This document shows positions 43,930 to 55,700 of a stretch of DNA of 64,000 nucleotides, in pieces. Both the position numbers and the translations under genes were made by a program. The notes under the pieces were generated by a model that was given only the letters and a program-made list of their open reading frames with translations, did not search any database and was not told the origin of the DNA. The stretch's first letter is position 1, and each line of letters begins with the position of its first letter. The stretch is from the NCBI GenBank assembly GCA_018350325.1, contig JAEVLN010000028.1:620001-684000 (forward strand), read 5' to 3'. Origin of the DNA: Globodera rostochiensis. Taxonomy: Eukaryota; Nematoda; Chromadorea; Rhabditida; Heteroderidae.

Positions 43930-44161
43930 GACGCATATTTGAAATGCATGCCCAAAGGCCACCCTACAGCAAGGAGAATGCGTAAGTTTTGCAATTTTTT
44001 AAATTTTATTTTAGGAAATTATTTATGATCAATTCTAAATTGGTTGTTTCGCTAAAAGACCCAAAATGACTTCAACTAATTTTCAATAAAATTGATTAAA
44101 ATGACAAATTTTATTTAAGAATGCGCCGTCGCCTCCAATCGAGAACGCCACCGAAGTGTAA
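43930..44161 (+). pseudogene. fragment I: family exons 8-9
   Basis: 43930-43981 resembles exon 8 (DAYLKCMPKGHPTARR) but is 52 nt instead of 51, so it shifts the frame before GTAAG. 44120-44161 is an intact last exon (NAPSPPIENATEV, stop). No earlier exons; it was probably separated from H or another copy by insertion of the TTCCACA element. Confidence 0.65.
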
Positions 44162-45960
44162 AGAAAGCAAAAATGAACGCTTATGAAATACTAAAAAAAA
44201 ATTTTTTATTTCGATGGGAATTTATTAAGAATTTATTTATCCATTATTTCATTTTGTGAAATAAATGTTATCTTTGTGATTGTCGGTGGTCGTTGGGGGG
44301 GGGGGCTTGGGTGAAGCGTCCGTATTATTTCTGAGATTCTTATTCAAATTTGAACAAGTTTTAATCAGGAATATTTTTGAAAACGCTATAATATGAGCTA
44401 AAAGCTCAACGCAAAATGCCAAAATATGAATTAAAAAATTTTATTTTGAAAACTTATGCCGCTATTCCTGTCTAATAGCAAATTAAATCATTTTTAGCGG
44501 GTTTTGCACAGGAAAGATTAGGTATGTTTAAATAATATAATCGGAAAATCTTAAATGTTTTCTCGTAAACCCCGGTTAGCCGGGTACGAAATCATATTGC
44601 CGGGTCTCAAAATTCCAGGTTTTAAAACCGGTGTGAACAACACAACCATCGATTTTCAATGACTTTTGTCCCATCATTTCGAATACTCCGGTGCCGAGGG
44701 TTGACAAAGTGAAATATTTGTATTGAAAAAAGTCATTTATGCTTTTCAAAAAAATTAAAAATGAAATTACTTAATTTTTATGGCGGTGGTATTGAACGTC
44801 TTAATCATGAGGCCGGGTAAATAAGAATTAACTGATTTTTTCTGTCTTTGACAATTGTAGCTGACGACAGTTTTTGATAATGTCGGCCTTACAAATGCAA
44901 AAATTGTGAATAAATTAAATAATTCAAATTTTAAGATTGTACCCTGAGACTGAAATAAATGCCATGCAGCCCGATCCGAAGACAGTCCGTACCTCGAACA
45001 GAGGTGGGCCGGAAGAAAAACCTCGGAATTATCGAAAGGTTTGACCCCCACCCCTTGGTCCAGGCTGAAATCTGACCATTCATAGGTTAAATTTCAATGA
45101 ATGATTACACTTGTGAAAGTGCTCGAAGTTGCCTTGGGCACACAGCCCTAAGCCTAAAGACATTTTTAAAATTATTAACAAACTAAAACATAAAATGCGC
45201 ACATTTGCAGTATTGCGTTCCGGCACCGCTTCCGCCATCTTTCGCAGGTTCGTGCGCGAATACACTGCGTTCAGCGCTTTCTCGTCAAAACCCACATTTT
45301 GTACACCTTTGGGCGAACAAATGACTGAAAATTCAAATTCAAATTTTAGGAAATATAAATAAAATTCTGATAATCATTATGACCGGCCTAATTCAAAGTA
45401 ATGAATTTTTCCCAAAATCCTGCTCACCACTTTCTTGAACTTCAACTCCACGTGAGGCACATAGTCTTAGAACGAGGTAGTCGCGGATGTTAAACTAATT
45501 ATAGAAGAACTTGACTTATTTTAAAAATAACGCTTTGATGCTTTTTGATGGGTTTTTGGGTGTTTCGAGGATTTACTGTGTTTTTTTGAGAATTTCACTG
45601 GTAGAATGCAAATTTTTATTAACTTTGTTTGGAGTTATGTTCATCCATTTTTTTTCTCTGTGTTTTCATTTTTAATTAAAAAGCTTGTTCGGTTTTGAAA
45701 TAAAAAAATCATAGAAATTAGCTTACATTGTTTCCGTTTTCCCAAGTTTTGCAAAATTTCTTAAAAATATTCATTAAATCCGTCGGACATCCATTTTCAC
45801 AAAATAAAAAAATTTCACAGCAAATCTCAAAAAATGAAAGAAAAGCTTGGCCGCGAACCCAAATTAAACCCCGGCGGGATCTCGATCTTGTCCAATCTCT
45901 AATGACAACTCAAATATTCGGACAAAATCCGATATTGATCTGATCACTACAGTAAGAACA
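44162..45960. repeat. intergenic, repeats only
   Basis: 44260-44310 is a TTGTCGGTGGTCG plus G-run repeat also found at 7755-7812 (inverted) and 56240-56280. 44565-44645 is a CCCGGTTAGCCGGG foldback matching 27634-27695. 45085-45400 repeats 17640-17940 and 17210-17300, including a coding-like minus stretch (AEAVPERNTANVRILC). No supportable gene. Confidence 0.45.
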
Positions 45961-46190
45961 CAATAAAAAAGCACTGTATGTGTTCTTGCCCAGCTCGTAG
46001 AAGTCGTCCAGCTTTACCGTCTCGTCCACCATTTTGTCCGTTGCGGCGGTCAACTCGGCGGGTGCCAGCGCTGTAACCGCCGTCTGCGCGTGCCGTGCCA
46101 CTTCCCCGCAGGGGTCTTTTTGTTGCTGCTCCGCAATCTTTCCGTCACCGTCGGATTGCCTTCGAAAGCCGTTGGGGGAGGCATAGTTCA
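45961..46190 (-). CDS. unidentified GC-rich exon-like ORF
   Basis: Minus-strand open stretch of about 75 codons, from FLNYASPNGFRRQSDGDG through AEQQQKDPCGEVARHAQT to DETVKLDDFYELGKN. The composition is far more GC-rich and protein-like than its surroundings. Where it ends is uncertain: a possible donor ACATACA|GTGCTT lies at the low-coordinate end. It follows the CHD-like fragments in the same orientation but does not match what comes next in CHD proteins, so it may be a different gene. No family recognised. Confidence 0.35.
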
Positions 46191-46584
46191 GAAATGACTA
46201 AATTAAACATTAAAGCGATTAAACATTCCTTCGGGGCAAATGCTCGTGCTCTCTGCGGCCACTCTCTCTCTCTCTCTTTCTCTGTGCTCAATCCCGTTTC
46301 CATTATATGTATTTCTCGCATTTCTCTAATTTATTTGCACGCCAGTTTGTACACTTTTAAATTGATTTTTTTGATTAATGCCCTGGGGGTAAAAAATGCT
46401 TTACAAAAAGCAAAAATTTATTAGCGTCTAAAGAGAAGAGAAATCAAAAGAAATAAGGAAAAGAAAATTGATTAATTAACATTTGGACTAAAATGAAAGA
46501 TTAACTGATTACTTTGAATATTCATTCAAATATTACTCGTGTTTTTAAAAGAAATTATTTATGATTGTAAGTTTAATTAGTTAC

Positions 46585-48177
46585 CTTTTTGTGTAAACAA
46601 ATGGAAAGTTCGCGGAAGCGTCCCCAATTGATCACATTTTGACTGTTCGTGTCGTCCTTGACGCCATAATTGCGTAATATGCGCATGAAGTCGCTCTCCT
46701 CAACCTTTGTCCACTCGCTGAAAAAGAGTTTTTTTTCGAAAGATAGGATCTTTTTTTTTGCTTTTCACTTGCACAATCAATGCCTCGGGGGCATTTGCTG
46801 ATTTGGCTGCCAATTCGGCAGATCGCTGCAGAACGCTGACCAGGTATTTGAAGCGATTGTTCAGGTCAAGCGTGTTCGAAAAATGGATGTTTTTCTGCGT
46901 GTAGCACAGTTTGTCATCCGCGCGCACTTGCTCCCAATTCTCCATGCCTTTAAGAAACATTTAAAATAAAACTATTTAAATTTAATTTTCATTTTCATCA
47001 ATTCCATTTAAATAATAATTACATGCTTAGCTAAAATTTTAAGAAATACTGACCATGTTTGTGGACACCGATGAGCAGATCATGAAGGGCGGTTAAATTT
47101 TAAGACCTAAGCAAAAGTTCCGATCAGATCAAAAATCAAATCAAGATCGATCAATCGGTCAGCCAGCCAGCCATTAATTGCTCACATTGTACTCGGGCAG
47201 AGCGGCCCATCCTTGATGGTAGCGGCTGTTTGAGTCAGCAGCTGTCGGCGTCGGCTTCTTTTCCTCTGTTTTGATGGTTTTGATGTGCCATGTGACGGAG
47301 TAATTAGGTTCCAGACATATTTTTGGACCTTCTCATCTCCACGAAATTCGCGAACACAGTGCAACAACAGCGTCCTGATTTCCATAATTGTTATATCACA
47401 GGGCTTTGTCGTAAAATTAGAAAAATTTGATATGTATCTGGTAATGTGTTCCAGTTCATGCTCTGTCAAATCAGAAAACGCCTTCAGCACAACCCATCTG
47501 CCCCACCCAAACTGTGCTAACAGCTTTTCAACCTGTCAAAACAAAAATGATCACATAATTGATCAAATTGCCTCAGGCTAAAACGCCTCGATCAAACTTT
47601 GAAATATGAAGTTTTTGTTGAATGCAAGTTCATCCGGCTTGTACGGGTAGTCCTCGTCGTCCTCACCACAAGCGCCCACCGCTGCTCATCGCCGTCGGCG
47701 CTTTGAGCTTCGACTCTTTACGCCTTCAGCAATTTTTGATGTGCCAGGACCTGGAGTGCTCTGCGAGCGATCATCTTCAATAGTGGGGTTATTCGATGAT
47801 TAGAGTCCGATAATCTTCTAATCAAGATCTGATCAATTTACCTTCATCCGAGCATCCATCGTCCCCACTTTCTGATGTTCCTTTGAAATTGTCTGGCTTA
47901 TAGTCTAATTAAAAAAGAAACACCGTTTTATTTTTATCAGAAACAAAAATGTTGTCTAAAAGGATTGATAAATTTGCTTTAAAAAACCCCACTAATCCAT
48001 CCATTCTCTTCTACATGCCTGTATGGTAATGCCCTCCAGCTTATGGGACGAAGTGAATGACGCTTTTGCAAATTTCGAGCCCTTCACACCGGGCTCAAGC
48101 CGAATAGTCTGGGTACGGCGCAACAGTACGGCGTCAATGTCCTCCTCGCTGAACTTTGTGCCCTCATTATCGTCCAT
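46585..48177 (-). pseudogene. CHD7/Kismet-type chromatin remodeller fragment
   Basis: Colinear minus-strand exons match the region after the helicase core in CHD6-9/Kismet proteins. 48177-48015: EEDIDAVLLRRTQTIRL and GSKFAKASF. 47904-47842: an acidic linker. About 47800-47600: acidic, with an in-frame TGA. 47532-47182: VEKLLAQFGWGRW and DEKVQKYVWNLITP. About 47094-47054: LHDLLIGVHKHG. 46947-46769: MENWEQVRADDKLCY. 46717-46585: SANT-like EWTKVEESDF and VINWGRFREL. Defects: the in-frame stop, no usable acceptor before LHDLL, and a frame clash between the last two exons at a poly-A/T run. No chromodomain or ATPase motifs are in the window. It is either a decayed partial copy or poorly assembled; similarity to the family is clear. 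Confidence 0.7.
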
Positions 48178-48559
48178 TGCCGCAAGTCTTCCACCTCTGT
48201 GCGCAATTGTTGTTTGAACCTCATAAAAGTTAATGCAAGTTTTAAACAAAATACACCAATATGATGGATACCATATCCACATCAAAAACAATTTTCTATC
48301 TTTAAGCGATTTGGAGTAAAATTCATGAATTTTTTTTATAATTAATAAGCAATAATAAACAAAATACGTTTGAAAAGCTCTGAAATGCGCAATCACTGCA
48401 CATCGATCGATCGTAAAACCACACCCGTCCGAATCCCACTCAAGCCAAAAGTGTCCCGAATCCAACCCGCCGGATCCCACCCGTCCGAATCCCACGAATG
48501 AGTGATTAGAGAGTGAGTGATCAGAGAGTGTGTGATCAGAGAGAGTGAGTGATCAGAGA

Positions 48560-49500
48560 GAGTGAGTGAGGAGGAGAGCGATCTGCGAATTGTGGGGTCC
48601 GTGATGTACTCGGCGAGCTCGACGAAAGAATAGGCCACGCGCAGACCGCAAAATTACCGCATTTTGTTGTACCGGGAATGCCGTGGTCCCTCCCGCGCAT
48701 TATGTTCAACGTGCCGAGATCGGTGCTTAAAGAGTTTGTCCCACACCATCATTGAATTGAAATGGACCCGCAAGTATTGGCCGCTCATTGGCACTCAGTC
48801 GAGAATATTGCTTCCTGAGATAACATTGTGACAGTTCAATCAACGAATCTATTTTTGACAAATTCATGTTGAGACTTTGATCAATGCCAATAATCAGAGA
48901 TGTAACCGGATTCCAGATTTACGGACCCGGAAATTTTTTGTTTCGGAAGGGGGGTGGTCTGAATTTAAATATATTAAAGGTTCATTTCGAATTTTCTATT
49001 TGAAATATTAAATCGAAATTTTCAGTCTTTAGAAGTGCATTTTTAGTCAATAAAGTGTTCATGTTAGTGATGCAATCGCCAAAGATGCGAAAATGATAAG
49101 AAAATTCAAAAATCAAATTTGTAAGAGTTCAAGAATTTCACAGATTCAGATTCCCGGAATTTCTGACATTTAGAAAGCGGAATTGCAGTTACGGTTTCGG
49201 ACATTTTTTTGGCATTCCGGTTACATAAATCCCTGCCAAGAATGGATTGATTACCCCCTGATCCAAAAGATGAAACTATCGGAAGATCAAAGCCTCTGAT
49301 CAGAACCAAATCATTTCATCAATCAAGTCCAAAACGAAAGGCGGCGGTGGTGAACTCGTTGGACACGCTTGGGTCCACGTTTGGTTCATATCCGTTGTAG
49401 GGGCCAAGCAGACGGGCCCAGCACGAGGGGCACGAACTCGTTGTAAAGGACGGCCAGGATCTCAGCACCCACAATCTTGCGAGTCGCCTGCAAGAATGAT
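48560..49500 (-). pseudogene. animal heme peroxidase fragment, frameshifted
   Basis: Minus-strand pieces in family order. 49494-49335: RKIVGAEILAVLYNEFVP, then LLGPYNG and EPNVDPSVSNEFTTAAFRFG, with a frame break between VLG and LLG. About 48830-48660: LNIMRGRDHGIPGYNKMR, with one G missing in CCCGGTAC. 48640-48575: AYSFVELAEYITDPTIRRSL. These are the conserved proximal-helix and RGRDHG regions of animal heme peroxidases. A stop also follows FRFGLD. With two or more frame breaks and the heme-ligand helix region shortened, it is a pseudogene. From 48480 to 48570 the sequence becomes a GAGTGAGTGATCAGAGA repeat. Confidence 0.75.
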
Positions 49501-51254
49501 TTTCTGACCTGATCAGAAATTATGAGGCAAATTACAAATCCCTGGAGTTTGATCCGTAAATTGTTGAGCCGTCCACAAATGCGGTGTTCCCAAACAAAAT
49601 AATATATGGATTTTCAAATACATTAAATTAATTTAGGTTAAATGAAAATAATTGAAGAATTTAAAATGTTTTTCTCTGCCACTCAAAATTAGGGTTGGAC
49701 AAAACCGAGTTAGTATCCGGGACCATTAACCGGGTGTTTTCAGACATTTTTTGGGTAAAATTATCCGGGTTTGGACCAAGCCCAGTCAAATTACCCGGTA
49801 TCCGGATGGATAACCGGGTGTTTTTGAGCTATCCGGTATCCGGGGGCCCGGATAGATAATATCCGGATTTGTTTAACCCTACTCAATATTGAACAAATGA
49901 ACGAGTAATGAAGGCAAAACTGAACGGGATAATAAATATTCCTTCGGGGCAATGCTTCTCTCTTTCTCTGCCCGTTTTCTCTGCGGCCACTCTCTCTCTC
50001 TCTTTCTCTGTTCTCACTATTTATTGTCACAGTCTCTAACCTCCCGTTTCCATTAAATTTCTCGCAATCTTTTTCTCTAATTTATTTGCACGCCCCCGTT
50101 TGTACACATAAAATTGATTTATTTTTGGTTAACGCTCAAGGGGTAAAATCATTAGCGTCTAAAGAGACAGAGAATGAAAAAACACTGAATATCTAAGCAA
50201 CGATAATTAATTAATTAACAATTCACTTAACAGACGCATTGATAAAATTGTTAAGAGAAAGTTGAAAAAAAGAGCCAATTGTTTTGGCTAAAAGTAAAGA
50301 AATCAAAACTTTGTGAAAATTTCAAAATTCGCACGACGGCACTAATCGGCAACCAATGTTCAACATAAACTGCAGTTTTTAACAAAAAAGACCTCAAAAT
50401 ATGGACTAAAAAAAAGGCAAAAAAGGCTAAAATAGGGACTAAAATGGAGTTTCGATGAAATTAGTTGGTACGTTGGCATTTCCTTTTTTGAACCCTTTGA
50501 AGAAAAGGCACATTTCGCATTTTAAATTTTTGTGCATTAAGTTAAATAGAAAGAATGGATTAATTGTGGTTTGCTATGATCTAGTTCAAGTAACGACCAA
50601 GAGCCATATAAACCAAAGTTGTCCATCGAAACTCGAGACTCGCGGTTTTTTAGACTCAAACGAACTTCAAAAATGCTATCAAAAGAAGGGAGCACAATTG
50701 GAGGGGGGCGAGGCCTACTGAAGAGATACGGTAATGAAAGAGGAAGAACATTTTCTTTTCAATAAATAAACCAAAAATGACCATGCGGCACATTCAAATT
50801 TAAGATTAAAAAGCTCCGGCACAGAAGAAAAAGGCAAAAGCTGAAATTCGAAGAAGGTGAAGGCGAGCGCAGAATTTTGGATTTTTTGGGCCCATACTTT
50901 TAAATATTTCTTTCTTGTTTAATGGATTTAAAAAAGAAAAATCAATCAAGAGGCGACCTTTTGAAATAGAATAAATTTTACCAATTAATTAATTAATTGC
51001 ATTTAATATTAGTTTATGACTCAATAATTAATGATCAAATAATGACCAAATTGAAGACATCTTCAATTCATAAACTGAAGCCAGCGAGTTGGGTCAAATT
51101 TTTAAAAATAAAAGACTAATTACGCCATTCATTCGCACACAAAAAGTTCAGCCATACAAATTGCTAACAGAATTTTTGTTTTCATCGCTTCCTATCATCA
51201 ATGGCAACCTGAAGTTTTAAGCATTCTGGCAAAACATTATGAAATTGCCCAAAA
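49501..51254. repeat. intergenic repeats
   Basis: 49690-49885 is a foldback made of TATCCGG units with AGGGTTGGACAAAACCG at the left and its rough inverse at the right; a relative lies at 29920-30047. 49930-50160 repeats 46200-46440 (TTCGGGGCAATGC, a TCTCTCTCTC microsatellite, then AAATTGATTT). 50455-50721 is a lone 88-codon ORF (MKLVGTLAFPFLNPLKKRH) with no supporting context. Confidence 0.4.
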
Positions 51255-51434
51255 ATGGTGGAGCAGCTGGTCTTCGGCATCGAAGATATTGCCACGAAGG
51301 CTTATGACATTGAAATAAAAAGTCAAATTAAGTGCCGAAAAGACGTCGATAAGTACAAAACTAACGAAACGGCACCGAATCGAAATTTTCTTTACTACTT
51401 TTTCAACTTAGGCGCATTCGCGCTTTTTATCTAA
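51255..51434 (+). CDS. uncertain short ORF, 59 aa
   Basis: ATG to TAA: MVEQLVFGIEDIATKAYDIE followed by a basic Lys/Arg/Cys stretch and a hydrophobic end (NLGAFALFI). The first half looks like ordinary protein rather than repeat translation. It may be an exon (CTTAG and GTGCCG splice-like sites nearby). Directly downstream (51436-51480) is a piece of the family promoter upstream block. Unknown function. Confidence 0.3.
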   Translation: MVEQLVFGIEDIATKAYDIEIKSQIKCRKDVDKYKTNETAPNRNFLYYFFNLGAFALFI

Positions 51435-51499
51435 AAATAATTTATGTATTTGAAAATTTTTGTAGTATGAATCATTTAACGTCAAAAAGATACGCTAGA

Positions 51500-52045
51500 T
51501 AACATCACTTTTTTGGGGGGAGGGAGAGCTGATCAGGAGATTGACAAAATGCACAGTCATCCGTTTGGAATGGAATTACCAGGGAGATTTGTGGGGGGTA
51601 AGGGGGGGGGGACAAATACGGACGGCTCAGTCATCACTTATAGCATTGGAAAAGCGAATTTCAGGGCGCGGGGGGGGTGGAGAGCGGGGAGGCGGGGCGG
51701 GGGGGGGGAGATGGACAAAAACGGTTCAGTCATTACTTTTAGCACTGGGAAAAGCAAATTTCAGTTGGGAAAAGCAAATTTCAGTGGACAAAATTGTGGG
51801 AGCTGATCAGCGGAGGATCGGCCGCATCAACTCTTGGGAAATCGTTTGTGAATTTTGGGTGTAGGCATTGGCTTTCGAAGTGCCAAATAGCCAACCGTTC
51901 ATGCCGTTCACAAGATCATACAAGTGCAACTCTCAACAAACTCCTTCAATCTTTAGATCAGTGCGTCAATCCTTCATACAGCTTCAAATCCTTCCATCCA
52001 GCTTCAGCCTTGCATCAAGTTCAGCCAGTTTCAGTCTTGCAGCCA
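51500..52045. repeat. G-rich leader region upstream of gene G
   Basis: Three repeats of the type CAGTCATCACTTATAGCATTGG followed by AAAAGCGAATTTCAG alternate with runs of G. The TAGCATTGGAAAAGCG phrase also belongs to the family promoter module, so this seems to be a rearranged, amplified promoter piece. The complete TATA-bearing core is not seen. Confidence 0.45.
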
Positions 52046-52375
52046 GTTTCAGTCCTTACACAGCTTCAATCTTCCATTCCAGTTTCAATCTTCCATCCCA
52101 GCTTCACTCTTCCATCCCAGCTTTACTCTTCCATCCCAGTTTCAATCTTCCATCCCAGCTTCACTCTTCCATCCCAGCTTTACTCTTCCATCCCAGTTTC
52201 AATCTTCCATCCCAGCTTCACTCTTCCATCCCAGCTTTACTCTTCCATCCCAGTTTCAATCTTCCATCCCAGCTTCACTCTTCCATCCTAGCTTCACTCT
52301 TCCATCCCAGCTTCACTCTTCCATCCCAGCTTCAATCTTTCATCCCAGTTTCAATCTTCCATCACAACTCATTAC
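52045..52375 (+). repeat. minisatellite TCTTCCATCCCAGCTTCAC
   Basis: About 19-bp units (CTTCCATCCCAG plus TTTCAAT, CTTCACT or CTTTACT) repeated around 17 times; a 57-bp higher-order unit is visible. Because 57 is a multiple of 3 it leaves all frames open, which explains the long ORFs here (Ser/Phe/His/Pro repeats). I do not consider them genes. Confidence 0.75.
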
Positions 52376-52394
52376 TTCAATCATCCGGTGAACA

Positions 52395-52690
52395 ACCAAT
52401 TAGGCACCAAAATTTCGGACAGTTGGGCACCCAAATTTCGGACGATTAGGCACCAAATTTCGGACAATTGGGCATCAAATTTTGGACTATTGGACACCAT
52501 TCGGACAATTGGGAACCAAATTTTGGACGATTGGGCACCAAATTTCGGACGATTGGGCACCATCGGACAATGGCCACCAATTTCGGACAATTGGGAACCA
52601 ACTTTTTGGACGATTGGGCACCAAAAATTCGGACAATTAACCACACATTTCGGACAATTGGGCACCAAATTTCGGACGAATTGTCAATTT
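52395..52690 (+). repeat. minisatellite TTCGGACAATTGGGCACCAA
   Basis: About 12 imperfect units of 22-26 bp (ACCAAATTTCGGACAATTGGGC and variants with GACGATT), directly after the first minisatellite and ending 40 bases before the gene G start codon. It could be part of the promoter or leader of G. Confidence 0.75.
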
Positions 52691-52729
52691 GTCCGGCACT
52701 CAATCTTGCCATCACTCCTTCTAGTCCAA

Positions 52730-55700
52730 ATGGTTTGCATGCGCATGCAACACATCCTTTTCTTGGTCATCGCCAGCAGCGAAGTGTTGGCGATTGGGGC
52801 ATTTGCCGCCAGCGACAACTTGGAAACAGCTGTCGCGGTTTATCGCCAAAAAAAGGACGCCTGGTACAACACCGTGTGGGAATTCCTGCGCGGGGCCGCC
52901 GGAGTGGGCACGTTCATTTTGGACGTGTCCAAAGACATCATCCATATGGTCGCCGAGAAGATAATCGACAGGGCCTTCCAAAAAGGTAAAACATCCTCAA
53001 CAATGTAAAAGATTTTAAAAAATTATTAAAATAATTTAAATGAATTAAAATAAATTTGAAAAAAATTATAAATTTGCATTGAATTGTCTTCAAATAATTT
53101 TATCAAGATTGCCTGAACGTCAACAAGGAGTGCTCATGTGGTTGGGGACGTTGCCACGAAAACGCTGGAATCATCGCGGCCGGATGTTGCAAGGAGGGCT
53201 TCTCGTGGACCTGCTGTGAACATGTAAGCATTTTGTTTATGTGCTGTTTTGCAATTTAAATGAAATAATTTAAAAATTATTTTCTTTTACCTTTCACTTT
53301 TATTCACCTATTAGGCCAAACAAGCCCAAGACGAGTGCAACAAATTGTGCAAAAATTGCGGGTGGGGCGAGTGCCATCCGGCAGTTGGTCTGAAGCCGAA
53401 GGCAACCGACTGTTGTGCCCAGGGTTATTCGTGGCGCTGCTGCGAAAAGGTACGCATTTTATGTTAAACAAAAAATTAAATTTATATTTTTCCAACTTTT
53501 TTAGGCTCCGCCCATTCTCGAAGGGTGTAAAAAGAAAGCCGCCGAATGCACGAACTGTACATGGGGCGATTGCCATCCGAGCACCGGATTTGCGAGCGAC
53601 GGCTGTTGCACTGTCGGGCACCAGTTTAAGTGCTGCGAAAACGTAAATATATCAATTAAATTTAAATTAAATAATTTCTTTTATTTGCTTTTTTATTCCT
53701 CTTTTAATTAGGCGCCCGAAGTGCTCACGCCATGCGAAAAAATGGCGGCAAAATGCCTTGGCAATTGGGGTGAATGCTTTTCCCGGGACGGATACAAGGG
53801 GGACGCTTGTTGCGATAAAGGGAATGCTTGGAAATGCGGCTACGATGTGAAATTTTGTTTTATTTTAAATTGAAGTGAAAAGAAAACGTTAGCAAAATCA
53901 AAAAAATTTACCAATTTTGCCTTATTTGTTTCGAATACAATGTTTCAAAACCTTTAGATGACTACGGACGAACTCATCTTAAAAGACCCGGCTTACGTAA
54001 GTGCAACTTTATGCTGATAACTGTAAAAGTTTAACAACCCATAATAAAATACGCTAAAACAATTTAGGCAAAGATGATGAATTGCTACCTTGCTGGACAC
54101 CCGGATACGGTAAAAAAGTGGGGGGCGGGAGGGGAAAGGTCAGTTCGCGAAAAAGTTCATTTTAGCTGATTCACGAATGAAGGGGGACGGGATTGGCAAG
54201 GGCTGAATTAAAATTTGTTTCCATAACCTTTTTAAAAAGATTTTTTCCTTTTTTGCTTCAGCGGCCTTATGGGGTTGCTTTAAGCTTTTGGTTTGGCGGT
54301 GCCGATAGGTGCCGTCGAGTAAATTTGAATTCTTAACAATTTGCCAAGAAAATCCAAAATTGCAACTTTGTTATTGACCTTTGTTTCTTTAATTTTCTTT
54401 TTGCGAATCGCCTATTTTGGGTCTCAAAAAGGCAGGGCACGCACCGGCGGGAGTTTCTAATCCCAAAAGTGTCCAAGCTTATCCCGTTTTAATGTCCAAA
54501 AATGCTGAAAATCTTGATGATTTAAGACACAAAATCAGAACTTATTAATCATATTTAGAAAAGCCTCAAAATGTGCATGCCGGACGAGTCCGAATGTGTA
54601 ATTGTTTTTATTATTTAATTTATTTGATTGAATTTAACTTTCATCATTTAGAAGGTCGCTCGGACGTGTCATGTCCCGTACGACGACATTGAACGCTGTG
54701 TAAGTGATTTCAATTTTTGTTCTTAAGGTATAAAATATGTACAAAATTGGACTAAACTTTTTTGTTATGCAAAGTTTAAAACAATTTAGGCAAAAAAGGT
54801 CAAATGCATGCAGAGAAAGCATTCAAACTGGGTAAGTGTTTTTATTATTTATGAAATTAAATTACAATTGCTTTTCATAGAACAAACAAAAGAAATGCGA
54901 GAAAAATTAATAAAAACAAAATTTAGGACGCAGTTAGGCAATGCTTGGGCAGCAGTGTGTACAATGGGACGGCATGCGTAAGTTTTGCAATTTTATTTCA
55001 TAAAATAATTTTTGCATGCAATTTCACCTTTGATGTTTTTCCGCATTCACGGCTGATTCAACCAAATTTATTTGCTAAAAATTGATTTAAAAAAGGAATT
55101 AACTAAAAATGACAAGTTTATTTAAGAATGATCCGTTGCCTCCAATCGAGAGCGCCACCGAAACAGTATGATTGAAACTTTTGCCAAAAACCCAATGCTT
55201 ATGCATAATTTTCAAATCTTTAAATGCTTTTGTTTAAACACATAAAAATGATTTTAAAATTTGTATTAAATCAAAAAATATTAACTTTAACATATTGTAA
55301 AAAAAATTGCCAAATTCGCTAAAAAATTTGCGTATTTTTCTTTTTAGTGCCTTAAAACACACAAATCGAATTTTAAACAAAAAAATAAAAAACTAAAGTG
55401 AATCTTGGCATAATTGTGCTCTCAATTAAATAAACGGGTTTGGTGCCAATTTTATTTTGTTTAAATTTTAGACGAAGACTCAAACGGCGGCGCCAACTGT
55501 CCCCGCCATTTTTTCTGGAATCGAAGTATTGTTTAAATTTAAATTTCTTTGCTAATTTCATGTTTAGAAGCAGTCGTATGTGAACATTACGACGGCCGGC
55601 AACAACTGCAGCGAATTTGTGAGGGAAGTTTGCCCATGTAAGTGGGCACTCTGCGTCGAGCGAGAGGGCTATTCTCGCACCAACTGCTGCCCCGTGGACT

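Noticed and set aside
43415..43936. 173-codon minus-strand ORF
   Set aside because: Lies inside the TTCCACA repeat element; a 60-bp unit is repeated in it and the translation is Lys/Asn/Phe-rich.
48393..48638. 81-codon minus ORF ending in SLITHSLITHS repeats
   Set aside because: The first 25 residues belong to the heme peroxidase fragment; the rest is a GAGTGAGTGATCA microsatellite.
51868..52449. 193-codon Ser/Phe/Pro repeat ORF, and the overlapping 165-codon ORF at 51794-52291
   Set aside because: Both are translations of a minisatellite whose 57-bp higher-order unit is a multiple of three, so frames stay open by chance. There is no signal peptide or splice context.
52395..52690. Regular repeats that might look like a CRISPR array
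   Set aside because: Units are imperfect and directly adjacent with no unique spacers; the genome is eukaryotic.
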